A DNA stretch of 64,000 bases from Sphingobium arseniciresistens (GTDB taxonomy: Bacteria; Pseudomonadota; Alphaproteobacteria; Sphingomonadales; Sphingomonadaceae). The position numbers and the translations under genes were made by a program. This document shows positions 25,206 through 33,764 of this stretch, in pieces. The stretch spans positions 40,749-104,748 of the forward strand of contig JARFNK010000019.1 of assembly GCA_029167225.1 (NCBI GenBank), written 5' to 3'. Numbering within the stretch: position 1 is the stretch's first letter; every line of letters begins with the position of its first letter. The notes under the pieces were generated by a model, which had not been told where the DNA came from, did not search any database, and saw only the letters and a program-made list of their open reading frames with translations.

Positions 25206-26402
25206 ATGGCGACCCTTGCCCGCATGAACGAAACGCCCCCCATATCCGCCCCCTATCGCATCGATGTCTCGCGCGGCCGAATGAACAGCCGCGTGTCATC
25301 GGAATGGTTTTCACGCCCCGACGATGAGAAGTACCTCTCGCTGACCAGCCTCTATGATGCCGTGCGCGGCCGCGCGGACCGGGCGACCACGCGCATCGTC
25401 GAAAGCCGCGCGATCCGGGTCGAGGCGAAAAGCGACAATCCCGAGCGCCTGATGCTGATGGCGCCCGGCGATGATCGCCCGCTGGCGCCGACCAACTGGT
25501 CCTTCGGCCAGGTGGCGAGCCTTGTTGGGGCGCCGGCTTCCTATCTGCGCCAGCTTCCGGCCGCCCTTGCGGGCATCAACCTGCAGCATGGGCTCATGAC
25601 CCACCGCGGCGAGCAGGTCAAACTGCTGCAGACCGACAACGGCAGAACCGAACTGCGCGCTGCTACCGGCTCCGAATACGGGCGTATCTTCGACTGGGAA
25701 CTTGTCGAGGCGGTGATGGCCTTTGCCGGTGATGGCGTCGGCGATACGCGGTGGAAGGTCCCGGGCACAATCCAGTGGGGTAGTATGACCTACAACCCCT
25801 ATGTGGACATCACCAGGGAGACGACGACACTCTACGCCTCTGACAGGGATATTTTCCTGTTCCTTGTCGATGATACGCATCCGATCGAGGCAGGAAAACT
25901 GCCAAATGGCGATCCTGACCTGTACTTTCGCGGCTTCTATGCCTGGAACAGCGAGGTCGGCTCGAAAACCCTGGGCATCGCGACCTTTTACCTACGAGGC
26001 GTGTGCGCGAACAGATGCCTTTGGGGCGTCGAGAATTTCGAAGAGGTCAACATCCGTCACTCGAAATTCGCCGGTGCCCGGTTTGCCCATCAAGCGGCGC
26101 CAGCGCTCGAACATTTCGCGAACTCCTCGCCGTCGCATTTCATCTCCGGCATCAAGGCGGCCCGAGAGCGGATCGTCGCGCCCAAGGAGGAGGATCGCGA
26201 GCCTTTCCTGCGCAGGCGCGGCTTCTCGAAGGCGGAAACCACAAAGATCATTCAGACGGTGCTAGCCGAGGAAGGCCGGCCACCTGAATCCATCTATGAT
26301 TTCGTGCAGGGCATAACCGCGCTCGCCCGGTCGAAGCCCCATCAGGACAGCCGCCTCGAACTGGAAACCAAGGCCCGCAAGCTCCTCGAACAGGCGCTCT
26401 GA
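25206..26402 (+). CDS. DUF932 family plasmid/phage protein
   Basis: 398 residues. The family is recognised from SFGQVASLVGAPASYLRQLP, AATGSEYGRIFDWELVEAVM, SDRDIFLFLVDDTHPIEAG, FRGFYAWNSEVGSKTLGIAT and YLRGVCANRCLWGVENFEEV. DUF932 proteins are near-universal on conjugative plasmids and islands; their function is not established. I use the ATG at 25206, nine bases after AAGGAG; the ATG at 25197 abuts that site. It heads a long same-strand run of small element genes. Confidence 0.92.
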   Translation: MATLARMNETPPISAPYRIDVSRGRMNSRVSSEWFSRPDDEKYLSLTSLYDAVRGRADRATTRIVESRAIRVEAKSDNPERLMLMAPGDDRPLAPTNWSFGQVASLVGAPASYLRQLPAALAGINLQHGLMTHRGEQVKLLQTDNGRTELRAATGSEYGRIFDWELVEAVMAFAGDGVGDTRWKVPGTIQWGSMTYNPYVDITRETTTLYASDRDIFLFLVDDTHPIEAGKLPNGDPDLYFRGFYAWNSEVGSKTLGIATFYLRGVCANRCLWGVENFEEVNIRHSKFAGARFAHQAAPALEHFANSSPSHFISGIKAARERIVAPKEEDREPFLRRRGFSKAETTKIIQTVLAEEGRPPESIYDFVQGITALARSKPHQDSRLELETKARKLLEQAL

Positions 26403-26488
26403 CGTCTGGCCTTCCCCCGCTTCTCCCCTTTCTGGTGCGGCATCCTGGCCCAACGCCAGGATGCCCCTTGTCATGAAAGGATGCCCTC

Positions 26489-26701
26489 ATGCGTCCCCAA
26501 AAATCCGCTCCCTTCGAGGAATTTACCGTCGACGTCGCCTTTTTCAGTGGATCGGACCCTTTCGCCACCGAGACATATCGGATTCCGGCCGCGACATGGT
26601 TCAGCGCACAGCAGCAGGCGCTGCATATGTCGGTGAACAGCGTCTACGACAATGCACGCATTCCCGATCTGCGTCGCACCGCCACCGTCAGGCCAGCCTG
26701 A
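26489..26701 (+). CDS. Small conserved protein, unknown
   Basis: 70 residues, begins MRPQKSAPFEEFTVDVAFFS and contains YRIPAATWFSAQQQALHMSV. It looks like a small beta-alpha domain; no family recognised. It lies 87 bases after DUF932. AAAGGA precedes the ATG at a rather long distance (9 bases). Similar very short genes follow DUF932 on related elements, which supports its reality. Confidence 0.65.
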   Translation: MRPQKSAPFEEFTVDVAFFSGSDPFATETYRIPAATWFSAQQQALHMSVNSVYDNARIPDLRRTATVRPA

Positions 26702-26776
26702 CACAGCTCTGCGATCACGCCGGCTACTCCGCCGCATCATGCGTCGCAGTGGCCGGTCCCGACCAAGGAAATCATC

Positions 26777-27244
26777 ATGCAGGAACCCGACGATCGCATG
26801 TGGCGTGCGCTGCTCGATTTCCGCGCCCGTCATGGGCGGCGCTGGAAGGACGCGCTCAATCTCAAATGGATGAACGGCGATGATGAGCGTGAGCCAGATA
26901 GCGCATCGCTTCGTATGATCCGCAACCAGTTCGGGCCATCCTGGCTATGGGACTTACCGAAGCTTCGCCTCGATAATGCGGCGCGGCGCCTCGCCAATCT
27001 GGAAAAGCTTCCAGACATGTGCGCCTGTCCTCATCCGGAAACCGGCGGGACCATCGTCATCAAGCGCGGCGAGACCGGATATTGGCCGATGCCCTCGCTC
27101 ATCGCGGTCGATGCGCTCAATGCGAGTCTCAACGCGACGCCTGCCGCGATCGCAGCCATGCAGGCCGGCGCCATGTTCGGATGGCATGTCCGGGCGGCCG
27201 ATCCCGATCACTATGACGCGGCCGGCCGCAGATGTCATGACTGA
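26777..27244 (+). CDS. Conserved element protein, unknown
   Basis: 155 residues beginning MQEPDDRMWRALLDFRARHG. The first half, RRWKDALNLKWMNGDDEREP followed by SLRMIRNQFGPSWLWDL, resembles small conserved sphingomonad element proteins. A CxCPHPET segment (CACPHPETGG) may bind metal. It overlaps the next gene by eight bases, indicating coupled translation. No function can be assigned. Confidence 0.75.
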   Translation: MQEPDDRMWRALLDFRARHGRRWKDALNLKWMNGDDEREPDSASLRMIRNQFGPSWLWDLPKLRLDNAARRLANLEKLPDMCACPHPETGGTIVIKRGETGYWPMPSLIAVDALNASLNATPAAIAAMQAGAMFGWHVRAADPDHYDAAGRRCHD

Positions 27245-28499
27245 AGCCGCGACAGCCTTCGATCCCGCCGATGCGCGATGCTGGATCACGCGCGGCCGCC
27301 CTGAGCATCATGCAGAGCAACTGGCTCGCGCATGGGCTGACTTCCCGGATCTCCCGAATGACGCGCCAGCGCAGGACCGGATGGCTCGCATTCGTGAACG
27401 GGTCGCGGCGCTTCGTCCTCTCAACGACGCCATCCGCAAGGAAAGCGAACGTGAAAGGAAGTGCAGGAATTTCGCCTTCATCGAGCGCCGGATAGCCGCA
27501 GGCGGCGCCGACACGCGCGATCATTTCATCCTGCAGGCCCGGACCCGCCATGGTTATGACTGGGACGAGGCCGTTCAATATGCCGATGGCACTATCGCGG
27601 CCCTTTCAGGCTGGGAACCGCGACGATCCTGCCGTACCACGGGTGGCATCAACGGTGATCCTCTCGAGCGTGCCTACGCCCAGGGCTTTCGCGACGGGGG
27701 AGGCTGTTTCGACGACCCGTTCGACGCGGCAAGGCGTGCCTATGCCGCTGCGGCCGCGATGCCGTGTGAAGCACGCAACGACCCTGGCCAGCCGGTGTCC
27801 CGGCCGCTCCCAAGTAGTTGGCCTCTCCCCACGGACGCGCCGCGCCCTACGCGATGGTCGAGGCGCCTGCTGATCCTTGGCGCGAGTGCCGCGGCGGACA
27901 CCGGCCTCGACCTTCCTGCCATGCTCCAGTCCAGGCCCGGTCATCAGGCGATGACAGCCATTCTGGCCCTTCCCGGACAGGGATTTTGCCTATGGAATAG
28001 TCTGTACAACATCGAAACGGCGCGTGCGCACAGCCCATTGCCTGTCCTGCTCGCGGATATCGATCCTGATGATCTTCTGGTTGTCGCGGGCGGCGAGGAT
28101 CTCGACTGGATCGACCATCACGCCGAACTGTTTCCGTTATGCCGTACCATGGAGAGAACGCGAAACTCCGTCATCCAGCAGCGCGGCCAGCTGCGCGCGT
28201 GGCTCGATCGTGGGTTGCATGCCGGCGAAACCATGGCCGGCGGCCATATCTGCTGGACGAAGATCGCCCAGGGTCTCTCCGGCCGTCTGGGCGGATTCAC
28301 GGCCCGCTATGCCGGTCCCGCCCAGCCGCGCGGCCATCAAATTGTCGTCGAGTGCACAGATGGCACGTCCGCAACCGGCTTCATGACGCCGCTGGGCGAA
28401 CCGCTCAAGCTTGAAGCGATCATCTCCAACAAGGCCCATTTGCGCAAACATATGGCGGCAATGCTGCGCCGCTTCGCGTCAGCGGTCCCGCACTACTAA
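27237..28499 (+). CDS. Conserved element protein, unknown, about 420 residues
   Basis: The ATG at 27237 lies inside the end of the previous gene. The N-terminal half is helical and basic (RIRERVAALRPLNDAIRKES, HFILQARTRHGYDWDEAVQY) and contains an RAYAQGFRDGGG segment. The C-terminal half (from about 240) looks globular: LLILGASAAADTGLDLPAML, ILALPGQGFCLWNSLYNIET, DDLLVVAGGEDLDWIDHHAE. No known catalytic motif recognised. The protein is hydrophilic with no signal peptide. It sits in the DUF932-led operon. Confidence 0.75.
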   Translation: MTEAATAFDPADARCWITRGRPEHHAEQLARAWADFPDLPNDAPAQDRMARIRERVAALRPLNDAIRKESERERKCRNFAFIERRIAAGGADTRDHFILQARTRHGYDWDEAVQYADGTIAALSGWEPRRSCRTTGGINGDPLERAYAQGFRDGGGCFDDPFDAARRAYAAAAAMPCEARNDPGQPVSRPLPSSWPLPTDAPRPTRWSRRLLILGASAAADTGLDLPAMLQSRPGHQAMTAILALPGQGFCLWNSLYNIETARAHSPLPVLLADIDPDDLLVVAGGEDLDWIDHHAELFPLCRTMERTRNSVIQQRGQLRAWLDRGLHAGETMAGGHICWTKIAQGLSGRLGGFTARYAGPAQPRGHQIVVECTDGTSATGFMTPLGEPLKLEAIISNKAHLRKHMAAMLRRFASAVPHY

Positions 28500-28551
28500 C
28501 CTGTCCCGAGCGATGCGATGCCGGCTCGCATCAGGAGATTGGAAACCCATC

Positions 28552-28986
28552 ATGACCATTCCCACGACCAGCACGGCCCTCATTCAATCCAACATCGACA
28601 GGACGGGCCAACATATTTTCGCAATCTTCCCCGACGATGACACCGCGGGCTTCGCCTACACGATCGGCAACACCCGCCTGGGTCTCCCCGAACTGCTGAT
28701 CATCGGGAATTTCGCGCCGGTCCTGATGGCATCGGTTCTCAACGAAGTCGGTCGGCGTGTGCGCCAGACGGACCAGGTGCCGGACAAGGATATCGACATC
28801 GGCGGCGCCTACCCGATCCGTCCCCGCCTTGCCGGGGCGACGGCACGCAGCGCATTCACTATCCAGGTTGGGCGCTTTCTTGGCCATGAGGAATATGCCG
28901 TCGTCCAGCTCCTCCTGCCCGATCCGATGGGGCTGTATCCGGGCGAGGCGGGGTGCGACCCTCGTTACGACGTTCCCCGCCCATAA
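28552..28986 (+). CDS. DUF4262 family protein
   Basis: 144 residues. The family pattern is clear in HIFAIFPDDDTAGFAYTIGN followed by TRLGLPELLIIGNF, and again in the closing GRFLGHEEYAVVQLLLPDPM. DUF4262 proteins are small cytoplasmic proteins of unknown biochemical role, common on plasmids. The ATG at 28552 is preceded by AGGAG at about 13 bases and a closer GGAAA. Confidence 0.82.
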   Translation: MTIPTTSTALIQSNIDRTGQHIFAIFPDDDTAGFAYTIGNTRLGLPELLIIGNFAPVLMASVLNEVGRRVRQTDQVPDKDIDIGGAYPIRPRLAGATARSAFTIQVGRFLGHEEYAVVQLLLPDPMGLYPGEAGCDPRYDVPRP

Positions 28987-29011
28987 TGTCCTGCCCCTGA
29001 GGAACGCGGCC

Positions 29012-29245
29012 ATGCGCCCGAACGCGAAAGGCCCAAATAGGAAACTAGGCCAGCAAAACCGGTTGTCCCTGATCGTCAGGCAAGCCGGATATCCCGATAT
29101 CATGGTGGAAACGCTCGCAGATGCATCGCGCCGCTATTGCGGACGCCGCGACCAGACTGGTCTTGGCGCCAGCACCTTCCCGGAAGCCACACTCGTCCGC
29201 GAGGGCATCGTCGTCGGCCGCATCAGCTACAATGGCCGTATCTGA
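29012..29245 (+). CDS. Small conserved protein, unknown
   Basis: 77 residues beginning MRPNAKGPNRKLGQQNRLSL. The core VRQAGYPDIMVETLADASRR ends with VREGIVVGRISYNGRI, a short beta unit. No family recognised. GAGGA lies 8 bases before the ATG, and the gene follows DUF4262 by 25 bases. Confidence 0.6.
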   Translation: MRPNAKGPNRKLGQQNRLSLIVRQAGYPDIMVETLADASRRYCGRRDQTGLGASTFPEATLVREGIVVGRISYNGRI

Positions 29246-29458
29246 CATCCCATCCCGTGGCGACCTGGTGACAAGCCGATCTACGACAATGCAGCTTGTC
29301 ATGGCGATGAGGCAGAGGACTGACATCCGCTTCAGCCCAATCCGGCCCATTTTTCCAGGATATTTAAACCGCCTTCGCGACCGAGCTACGGAGCAAAGGG
29401 GGAAGGGAGCGTGCGTGAAACCGTGAGCAGCATTGCGCACGCATAAGGGAAATTCCCG

Positions 29459-29920
29459 ATGGATATGATCACCTGCAGGACCCGCGTCAGCGGGCAGGCT
29501 CCGCTATTCAGCTATCGGGTTCTCGTCCCGCTGGACGAGCTTGCTCCCCATCGTCGGCATCGTGTCGTCATTCTTCATGTACCGACACCAGCCGGACGGC
29601 TGCCCTGTACCCGGCTCGCCGACGTGCTGGCGCCAGGCCGCTGGTTCGAACGCTATCTCGCCATGCAGTGCGGACTGGCCGCGCGGCTCAACCTCGTGTC
29701 GCGCCGTGTCGAGGCCATCATCCTGCAAGCCATTTTCCCTGAAATGACCGCGCGTCTCGTTCCGCCGATGCTTCTGCTCGACCATGAGCCTGGCGAAGCC
29801 CGCCATCGCGTCTCCGGCATCGATCTCAATGCTGCCTTCGATAGCCTTGCACCCAGGATCGAAACGCTGACGGCCACCGATCTCGGCCTTTGTCTCAACG
29901 ATCACCGCCGCGCAGCTTGA
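29459..29920 (+). CDS. Conserved element protein, unknown
   Basis: 153 residues, begins MDMITCRTRVSGQAPLFSYR. It reads as a compact alpha/beta protein with LAPHRRHRVVILHVPTPAGR, a DVLAPGRWFERYLAMQCGLA helix and a second beta-rich half (MTARLVPPMLLLDHEPGEAR). No motif recognised. It is preceded by 214 bases without a gene and lies 15 bases before the DUF5983-like gene, so they are probably cotranscribed. Confidence 0.7.
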   Translation: MDMITCRTRVSGQAPLFSYRVLVPLDELAPHRRHRVVILHVPTPAGRLPCTRLADVLAPGRWFERYLAMQCGLAARLNLVSRRVEAIILQAIFPEMTARLVPPMLLLDHEPGEARHRVSGIDLNAAFDSLAPRIETLTATDLGLCLNDHRRAA

Positions 29921-29935
29921 ACCAGGATTGAGCCC

Positions 29936-31018
29936 ATGACCAGCTATGCCCTCTTCCATCTCGAAATCGCCGCCTGCCTTTGGGAAGCGGTCCTGATCTT
30001 GCGTGACCGGCCCGCCGCCGATCCCGATGGGCTCGAACGCGCCCTGGCCATCCGCGGGACGTTCGACAAGCTTGGGGCTGAGACCCTGCGTCCCATCATA
30101 CTCAGCTGGACCGCTACCGTCGAACGGGCATGGCGGCACGTCGATGACGATTGCCCCTTTGGTCTCGACTGGGCCTATATCGGCCGATGGCTGGCCCAAA
30201 GCGTCGACTGGTCCCCGCCGCACTACCCGGTCCTGCGTTCCGATGCGGCTGGGCAGGATGCTGAACAGGCTTGGGCTACCGGCATCGGGAAAGAGCCATC
30301 GTCGGGACCGACAGATATCGCCAGCCGCGAGGATCATCTCGCCCTGCTGGTGCGGGCACGCTCGGCCATCCAATATCCCGATGACCTCGCACACCGTGCG
30401 CGCAGCGAACTGATCGCGGCAATCCGCGGTGCCGAGGACCGAATCGAACGATCACCCTTGCCTTGGCCGGTCCACCTTCATGCCGCTGCTATCGAGCACC
30501 GCTATGGCACCAATATCCATGCCGCGATCGATGAGGCCACGCTGGACGCGGAAATCGCCGCCTGGTGCCGCGAGTGGTGGAAAGAAACCGGGGACGAGCG
30601 CGATCCCGCCACGCTGGACGATGAGACCGTGATTGCGGTCTATTTCGACGGGCATCCGTCGGATGGATGCGCCAGGGACCAGCTGCAGGTCGTGCCATCA
30701 CTGCCCAAGGCAAGCGTCGCTTCGAAATCGGTGGAAACGGGACGCTATTGCGTGCTCTCGACCGCGCATCTGACGGTCCAGACCGCCGGTCTTCTCGATG
30801 GCTGGGCATCCTGGCCGCCGACCGAGCGGCCGATCGATATCGCCGCCTCCGTCTATGGCTGGTTCGTGCCCACCCGTTCGCTCGAGGAAGCGCGCCAGGC
30901 GCAACTGCCGGCAGACCTGCTGCGCGTGATGGCGTTCGGCCGCACCCGAGGCTTCCAGTTCCTGCTCCTAGATTGTGACGCGGATACCGTCGATGATCTG
31001 CCGGTCCACGATTGGTAA
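29936..31018 (+). CDS. Multi-part protein with C-terminal DUF5983-like domain
   Basis: 360 residues in at least two modules. The N-terminal 230 are helical (YALFHLEIAACLWEAVLILR; ERAWRHVDDDCPFGLDWAYI) with an aromatic-rich segment AAWCREWWKETGDER. The last 90 residues match the DUF5983 pattern: YCVLSTAHLTVQTAGLLDGW, IDIAASVYGWFVPTRSLEEA, ADLLRVMAFGRTRGFQFLLL and the final DW. DUF5983 occurs on plasmids and islands with unknown function. The gene converges on the DUF6880-like gene with only 21 bases between. Confidence 0.75.
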   Translation: MTSYALFHLEIAACLWEAVLILRDRPAADPDGLERALAIRGTFDKLGAETLRPIILSWTATVERAWRHVDDDCPFGLDWAYIGRWLAQSVDWSPPHYPVLRSDAAGQDAEQAWATGIGKEPSSGPTDIASREDHLALLVRARSAIQYPDDLAHRARSELIAAIRGAEDRIERSPLPWPVHLHAAAIEHRYGTNIHAAIDEATLDAEIAAWCREWWKETGDERDPATLDDETVIAVYFDGHPSDGCARDQLQVVPSLPKASVASKSVETGRYCVLSTAHLTVQTAGLLDGWASWPPTERPIDIAASVYGWFVPTRSLEEARQAQLPADLLRVMAFGRTRGFQFLLLDCDADTVDDLPVHDW

Positions 31019-31039
31019 ACTTTGCCAGGCATCATGCCG

Positions 31040-32431
31040 TCAGGTTGGAATCTGGCTCCAAAAGCCGATTTTGCGCCCATGGCTCCGGCGCAGAAGATCA
31101 GTCCAGTCGATATGGTCCAAGATATCCGCTCCGGCATCAATGCTGTCTGCGAGCTTGCCGGCAGCGACGAAATCCCGCACGGCATAAGCATAATATTTCG
31201 AGGCGCCACGATCGAGAACGCCAGTGACCAGCTGCCGGTAGAGCAGGGTGGCGCCGACCGGATCGCTAGGCGAGAGAGCCTCGGCACAGGGTCGCAGGAT
31301 GTCATAGGCCCGCCCATCCAGCTGATCGATCCGAGCTCGGACCAGTTGGCCGGCGCGCTTCAGATCCGGCCACTCCACGAGAAAGGCGAGGGCGGGGACG
31401 CCGGGATCGAACGCCATTGCCTGATCAAGGGCCTGCTGCTCCGCGTCGAAGTCCTCGAAATCAGGCAGGTTCTTGAGCCAGTCACGCAAGGCCTGGCTAT
31501 CCAGCCAGCGATCGAAGATTGCCTTGCGCTGCGCCTGCGCGTCTTCCCTGCGGCCCAGGGCGCCGAGGGCCTGCAACTTGAGGTCGGCAAGCTCACGCTC
31601 GTTATGCCCGCGCTCGGTCGGCGCTTCGATCCAGCCGAGTGCCTCTTCGCAGCGTCCATGTGCGATCAGCCGTTCGGCCACTTTCGCATTGAGCAGCGCG
31701 TTACGTCGATCAGGATCGACCGTGGCGATGTAGGCGTCAACATCATCATCCAGGTCGGCGAGTTTGGGGAGGAGCCAGCCGGCCTTATAGTCGAAACGCC
31801 TCCGCTCCGCATCGGGCAACGATGCCTGCCGCTCCAGCAGCATATGTCGAAGCGCCGCCCGGCCCTCCATGCCCAGCGCAGGCGAAGCGGCTTCCGGCAA
31901 CTCATCGAACACGCCATAGCCGTCACTCTCGATCAGCGTCAGAATGTCGCCTGCCAGCACGTTGGGTTCCGGCGCGTCCACGCGGCACCAGAGTTTTCCC
32001 AGATCCTCGCCGCCCCGCCGGAACACATCACCGAGCGCACCGCTGCTGTCATCTGCGCGTTCGAATACAGGTTCGGCGAGACTGAGAAAAAGGCGCATCA
32101 ACTCGATGGCGTCGTGCGGCGAGGTTTCGGCAAGTGGCCCCGTTATGCCGACGCGCAACTGGTCGAGTTCCTGGGCGAGCGGCCGCACCTTGTCCCACTC
32201 GATAAAACTGCGCGAGCGGCGGATGGTCTTCAGGCGCTTGCCAATCTCACGCGCCAATGCGCCGCTGTCATCCCTGGCCGCCATCTCCATCCGCGCTGCA
32301 CGCGCGAAAATGGGATCGGTCTCGGCCTGGTTCAGCACAAGCCGCGCCAGCCGGGCAGCGCCAAGGCTCTCCAGATTTTCGAGCGTCAGCTTCGATGAAC
32401 TGCGCGTAGCCTTAGCGTGCGACGCCATCAA
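31040..32431 (-). CDS. DUF6880-like helical repeat protein
   Basis: 463 residues, almost all helical, resembling a TPR-like solenoid: LTLENLESLGAARLARLVLN at the start, AKVAERLIAHGRCEEALGWI, ELADLKLQALGALGRREDAQ, AQRKAIFDRWLDSQALRDWL, and DPVGATLLYRQLVTGVLDRG near the end. The SWIM-zinc-finger-linked family now called DUF6880 has this pattern. Likely a protein-protein scaffold; partner unknown. The ATG at 32431 overlaps the stop of the small upstream gene. Opposite in direction to its surroundings. Confidence 0.75.
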   Translation of the reverse strand: MMASHAKATRSSSKLTLENLESLGAARLARLVLNQAETDPIFARAARMEMAARDDSGALAREIGKRLKTIRRSRSFIEWDKVRPLAQELDQLRVGITGPLAETSPHDAIELMRLFLSLAEPVFERADDSSGALGDVFRRGGEDLGKLWCRVDAPEPNVLAGDILTLIESDGYGVFDELPEAASPALGMEGRAALRHMLLERQASLPDAERRRFDYKAGWLLPKLADLDDDVDAYIATVDPDRRNALLNAKVAERLIAHGRCEEALGWIEAPTERGHNERELADLKLQALGALGRREDAQAQRKAIFDRWLDSQALRDWLKNLPDFEDFDAEQQALDQAMAFDPGVPALAFLVEWPDLKRAGQLVRARIDQLDGRAYDILRPCAEALSPSDPVGATLLYRQLVTGVLDRGASKYYAYAVRDFVAAGKLADSIDAGADILDHIDWTDLLRRSHGRKIGFWSQIPT

Positions 32432-32604
32432 CCGGCGTCTTTCCCTGCGGCGCTCCCGCCAGCGATCAGAGGCATCAGCATCGCGTGGAGCGAGTCTTCC
32501 GCACGCGCTCGACGTGAAGCGTCTGTGGAAGCAAGATCGCGGCGTATCCAGTCGGGCAAGCGGCGAAGCAGGTCGTTCAGTTTCGAATCCGCAGAATCAG
32601 GCAT
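32428..32604 (-). CDS. Small conserved protein (DUF6771-like)
   Basis: 58 residues: MPDSADSKLNDLLRRLPDWI, RRDLASTDASRRARAEDSLH, AMLMPLI. A short amphipathic helical protein similar in pattern to the small sphingomonad family DUF6771 (assignment from memory). AGAGG lies six bases before the ATG, and its stop overlaps the next start (ATGA), supporting a real two-gene operon with the helical repeat protein. Confidence 0.6.
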   Translation of the reverse strand: MPDSADSKLNDLLRRLPDWIRRDLASTDASRRARAEDSLHAMLMPLIAGGSAAGKDAG

Positions 32605-32861
32605 GCCCGCCTCTTTGCCGCAGCATCGGGCATCTGAAAACCGGAACATGCATCTGCCCACCATGCAATCCGACCGGAGGGGAGGGGGCGGAAGCGAGAG
32701 TGCATCGGGACAGCCCGATAGGCGGATCGCCACGTGGTTGGATGCCGGGCGTGTTGGGACGACGGCAAACGGCACTCGGTGTTCGATGCCGCCGTCGACG
32801 CCGGTGGTGTCAGTCACGCCTCGCTGGCCGCAATGCGCCTTGGAACAATGGAGAACAATGC

Positions 32862-33704
32862 ATGACCATTCCATCCGGCGTAGCCGGCGACATCGTCACC
32901 CATGTCGCGCTCAGCAGCCTCGAACGCTCGGCCTTGCAGGTCGCTCTTTTCGCTCCCGCATCCATTGCGTCGATCCGGGGCGGCGCGCGGCTCAACTTGG
33001 TTGACGCTGACGACAGCGGCACGCTCAAACATGTCGTCGCCCTGGGCGATTATCTCGATGCGCTCTGGCGCGCTGTGGCGCCCGCCATTGTCCAAGCTTC
33101 GGCTCGCGCATCTGCAACGGTCACGCTGGCCAATCTCTACGCGTTCCGCGCCGTTCCCGATCCGCAGCAGCGTGCCTGCTTCATCGCGCTAACACCCGCC
33201 GAACTGGAAGCGGCCCTCGAGGCCGACTATCCTGATGCGCTGGACCGGCGTGACGCCATCGGCGCGCGCATCCATTCTATGTATCAGTTACGCTGGTTCA
33301 ACGATATCGTCGCCTTCCTGCCACCCGACACGCTATCGCAAAGCGGATGGCGGGCTGCCGCACAGCAGATCGACCAGCCGGAAGGCCCTTGCTGGGCGCC
33401 TGAGCTTCTGCTGCGCCGCCGTTCGCTCTTCCACGATCCGAAACTGGACCGCGCGTCTGCGCTGATCCGGGAAATCGAGGCTTCGCTCGGGATACCATGC
33501 GAGGCGCCTTTTGGAGGCGGGCAAGATTTCCAGGCCTATCGAGCTGGCCTGTTCAGCCAGGTGATGGCTGACCCGTGCGCCCTTGGAATCCTCCACGATG
33601 ACGGTGATCGCCAGTTCGCTGTCGTGACCGATGCCCTGGAAGCGGCCGGTCATGACTGGCGCAATGCTGGACCCATCATTCTTCCGGCAGCGATCGCCGC
33701 CTGA
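32862..33704 (+). CDS. Conserved element protein, unknown
   Basis: 280 residues beginning MTIPSGVAGDIVTHVALSSL. The segment LERSALQVALFAPASIASIR is typical of element proteins from this group; later AIGARIHSMYQLRWFNDIVA and CEAPFGGGQDFQAYRAGLFS. No motif known to me. The ATG at 32862 has GGAG eight bases upstream. It opens a rightward operon leading to the HerA-like ATPase. Confidence 0.75.
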   Translation: MTIPSGVAGDIVTHVALSSLERSALQVALFAPASIASIRGGARLNLVDADDSGTLKHVVALGDYLDALWRAVAPAIVQASARASATVTLANLYAFRAVPDPQQRACFIALTPAELEAALEADYPDALDRRDAIGARIHSMYQLRWFNDIVAFLPPDTLSQSGWRAAAQQIDQPEGPCWAPELLLRRRSLFHDPKLDRASALIREIEASLGIPCEAPFGGGQDFQAYRAGLFSQVMADPCALGILHDDGDRQFAVVTDALEAAGHDWRNAGPIILPAAIAA

Positions 33705-33764
33705 ATTCCCAACCACATTCAACATCAACGCCCGTCTTCGTTGGCCGGTGAAGGAGCATAGCCG

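Noticed and set aside
31022-32398. Long plus-strand open frame (458 codons) opposite the DUF6880-like gene
   Set aside because: The minus-strand reading has a coherent helical-repeat protein and an ATGA overlap with a small gene; the plus reading has no domain and a shadow-like composition.
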